Positions 4,811 to 5,733 of a stretch of DNA of 5,733 nt are shown one piece after another (the stretch's first letter is position 1; the number at the start of each line of letters is the position of its first letter). Both the position numbers and the translations under genes were made by a program. Origin of the DNA: Actinomycetes bacterium. Its GTDB lineage: Bacteria > Actinomycetota > Actinomycetes > JAHEKZ01. The stretch is from the NCBI GenBank assembly GCA_027117675.1, contig JAJAYM010000056.1:1-5733 (forward strand), given 5' to 3'. The notes below the pieces were generated by a model. The model saw only the letters and a list, made by a program, of their open reading frames with translations, had not been told where the DNA came from and made no database searches.

Positions 4811-5733
4811 CAGCTGCTCCCCACCAGACGCAGTGCGGACGGACCCGGGTCACTGCTCTGGACGCGGCGCTCCTCGACTGCGTCGACGACTGCCTCTGGC
4901 GACATCGGACGCCCGATGTGGTACCCCTGCGCAACGTCGCAGCCAAGTCCCGCGAGCCACGTCAAAGTGTCACCGTCCTCGACTCCTTCGGCCACGATCC
5001 GCAAACCGAGATTGTGGCCGAGCTCTACTGTTGACGCCACGATGATTGCGTCGCTGGACTCGGTGTCGAGGTTCATGATGAAGGAGCGGTCGATCTTCAG
5101 CTCGTCGATGTCGAACTGCTTGAGATAGTTCAGTGATGCGTGGCCAGTCCCGTAGTCGTCGATGGAAATCTCGACGCCGATCCGTCGCAGTTGCTGCAGG
5201 ACGACCGAGGCGCGCTTTGGGTCGTTCATGATGCTGCTCTCGGTCACTTCGATGACAAGCTTGGCCGGAGCAACTCCCCAGCGTTCGAGGGCAACGGCGA
5301 TGCGGTCGGGCAGACTCATGTCGGTCAGGTGCCTCACCGAGAGGTTCACAGCCACCGACAGCTCGATTCCGGCTTCTTGCCAGGTGCGCACCTGTCGGAG
5401 TGCCCGCTCCAGCACGAAGAAGGTGATGGGGGCGATCAGGCCGGTGTTCTCAGCAAGCGGGATGAACGTGTCGGGGTACTGAATCCCCCTGGTGGGGTGG
5501 TTCCAGCGCACCAATGCCTCGACGCCCTTGACGGCCCCTGTCGCCACATCGATCTTCGGTTGGTACACCAGGAAGAGCTGGTCATCTTCGACAGCGGATC
5601 GAAGGTCGGTCAAGATCGTCAAACGCTGCGGCGTGTGGGTGTCTTCATCTTCGTTGGAGTACGCACAGAAGCGGGCACGCTCCCGCTTGGCCTCGTAGAG
5701 AGCGATGTCCGATCGGCGCATCAGCGTATGCAC
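4810..5733 (-). CDS. GGDEF-EAL cyclic di-GMP protein, 5' end outside window
   Basis: C-terminal 308 codons of a larger cyclic di-GMP signalling protein. The first residues, HTLMRRSDIALYEAKRERARFCAY (about 2-25 from the edge), are the conserved end of a GGDEF diguanylate cyclase domain. The GTG at the edge is therefore an internal codon, not a start. A complete EAL phosphodiesterase domain fills about 37-285. All expected catalytic residues are present: Glu72 (VEALVRW), Asn130 (VNLSVRHL), Glu162 (IEVTES), Asp192 and Asp193 (SIDDYGTGHASL), Lys213 (ELKIDRSF), Glu249 (VAEGVED) and Gln269 (VAQGYHIGRPM). Loop 6 is close to consensus, so the EAL half is probably active. Whether the GGDEF half is active, and what sensor or membrane segments come before it, lies outside the window. 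A short tail of about 20 polar residues ends the protein. The stop overlaps the DUF5317 start by one base. Confidence 0.9.
   Translation of the reverse strand: MHTLMRRSDIALYEAKRERARFCAYSNEDEDTHTPQRLTILTDLRSAVEDDQLFLVYQPKIDVATGAVKGVEALVRWNHPTRGIQYPDTFIPLAENTGLIAPITFFVLERALRQVRTWQEAGIELSVAVNLSVRHLTDMSLPDRIAVALERWGVAPAKLVIEVTESSIMNDPKRASVVLQQLRRIGVEISIDDYGTGHASLNYLKQFDIDELKIDRSFIMNLDTESSDAIIVASTVELGHNLGLRIVAEGVEDGDTLTWLAGLGCDVAQGYHIGRPMSPEAVVDAVEERRVQSSDPGPSALRLVGSS
4817..4822 (-). promoter_or_regulatory. Ribosome binding site of the DUF5317 gene inside the upstream gene
   Basis: GGGGAG on the minus strand (4822-4817) stands 6 bases before the ATG at 4810. It lies within the last codons of the GGDEF-EAL gene. 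It supports the coupled start and argues against using a later Met such as residue 21. Confidence 0.6.

Noticed and set aside
4628..5128. 166-codon plus-strand frame across the DUF5317/EAL junction
   Set aside because: It is antisense to two supported genes, is low in complexity and has no recognisable family.
5731..5733. GTG at the right edge as the start of the EAL gene
   Set aside because: The following residues are the tail of a GGDEF domain, so the gene continues beyond the window.

Overview
This is a high-GC bacterial window. Codon third positions are strongly G/C, which also produces long spurious antisense frames. The product set suggests a free-living high-GC actinobacterium, perhaps Nocardioidaceae-like. 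That set is a GabT of actinobacterial flavour, a Lys9-type saccharopine dehydrogenase, a DUF5317 membrane protein and two c-di-GMP-type EAL proteins. The lineage is inference; no rRNA or tRNA is present to fix it.

Layout. (1) 1-1176, plus strand: 4-aminobutyrate aminotransferase (gabT), cut at its 5' end by the window edge. (2) 1177-1440: a 264-base non-coding gap that starts with a decaying 15-bp tandem repeat running through the gabT stop. It also holds a short palindrome and an 8-bp inverted repeat. (3) 1441-2760, plus strand: a complete EAL phosphodiesterase with a C-terminal GAF domain. (4) 2784-4007, minus strand: a complete saccharopine dehydrogenase-family protein, converging on the EAL-GAF gene with a 23-base gap. 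(5) 4008-4123: a leader/promoter region with several small inverted repeats. (6) 4124-4810, minus strand: a DUF5317 multi-pass membrane protein. (7) 4810-5733, minus strand: the C-terminal part of a GGDEF-EAL protein whose stop overlaps the DUF5317 start (TGATG). It runs off the right edge.

Two themes are interleaved. One is amino-acid/amine catabolism: GabT, plus a saccharopine dehydrogenase-like enzyme that could act on lysine or related amino acids. The other is cyclic di-GMP turnover: two EAL domains, both retaining the full set of metal- and substrate-binding residues, one carrying a GAF sensor and one fused to GGDEF. The best candidate for something under-described is the translationally coupled pair of GGDEF-EAL protein and DUF5317 membrane protein. 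The unusual EAL-then-GAF domain order is the next most interesting point. I see no mobile element, CRISPR array, RNA gene or defence system.
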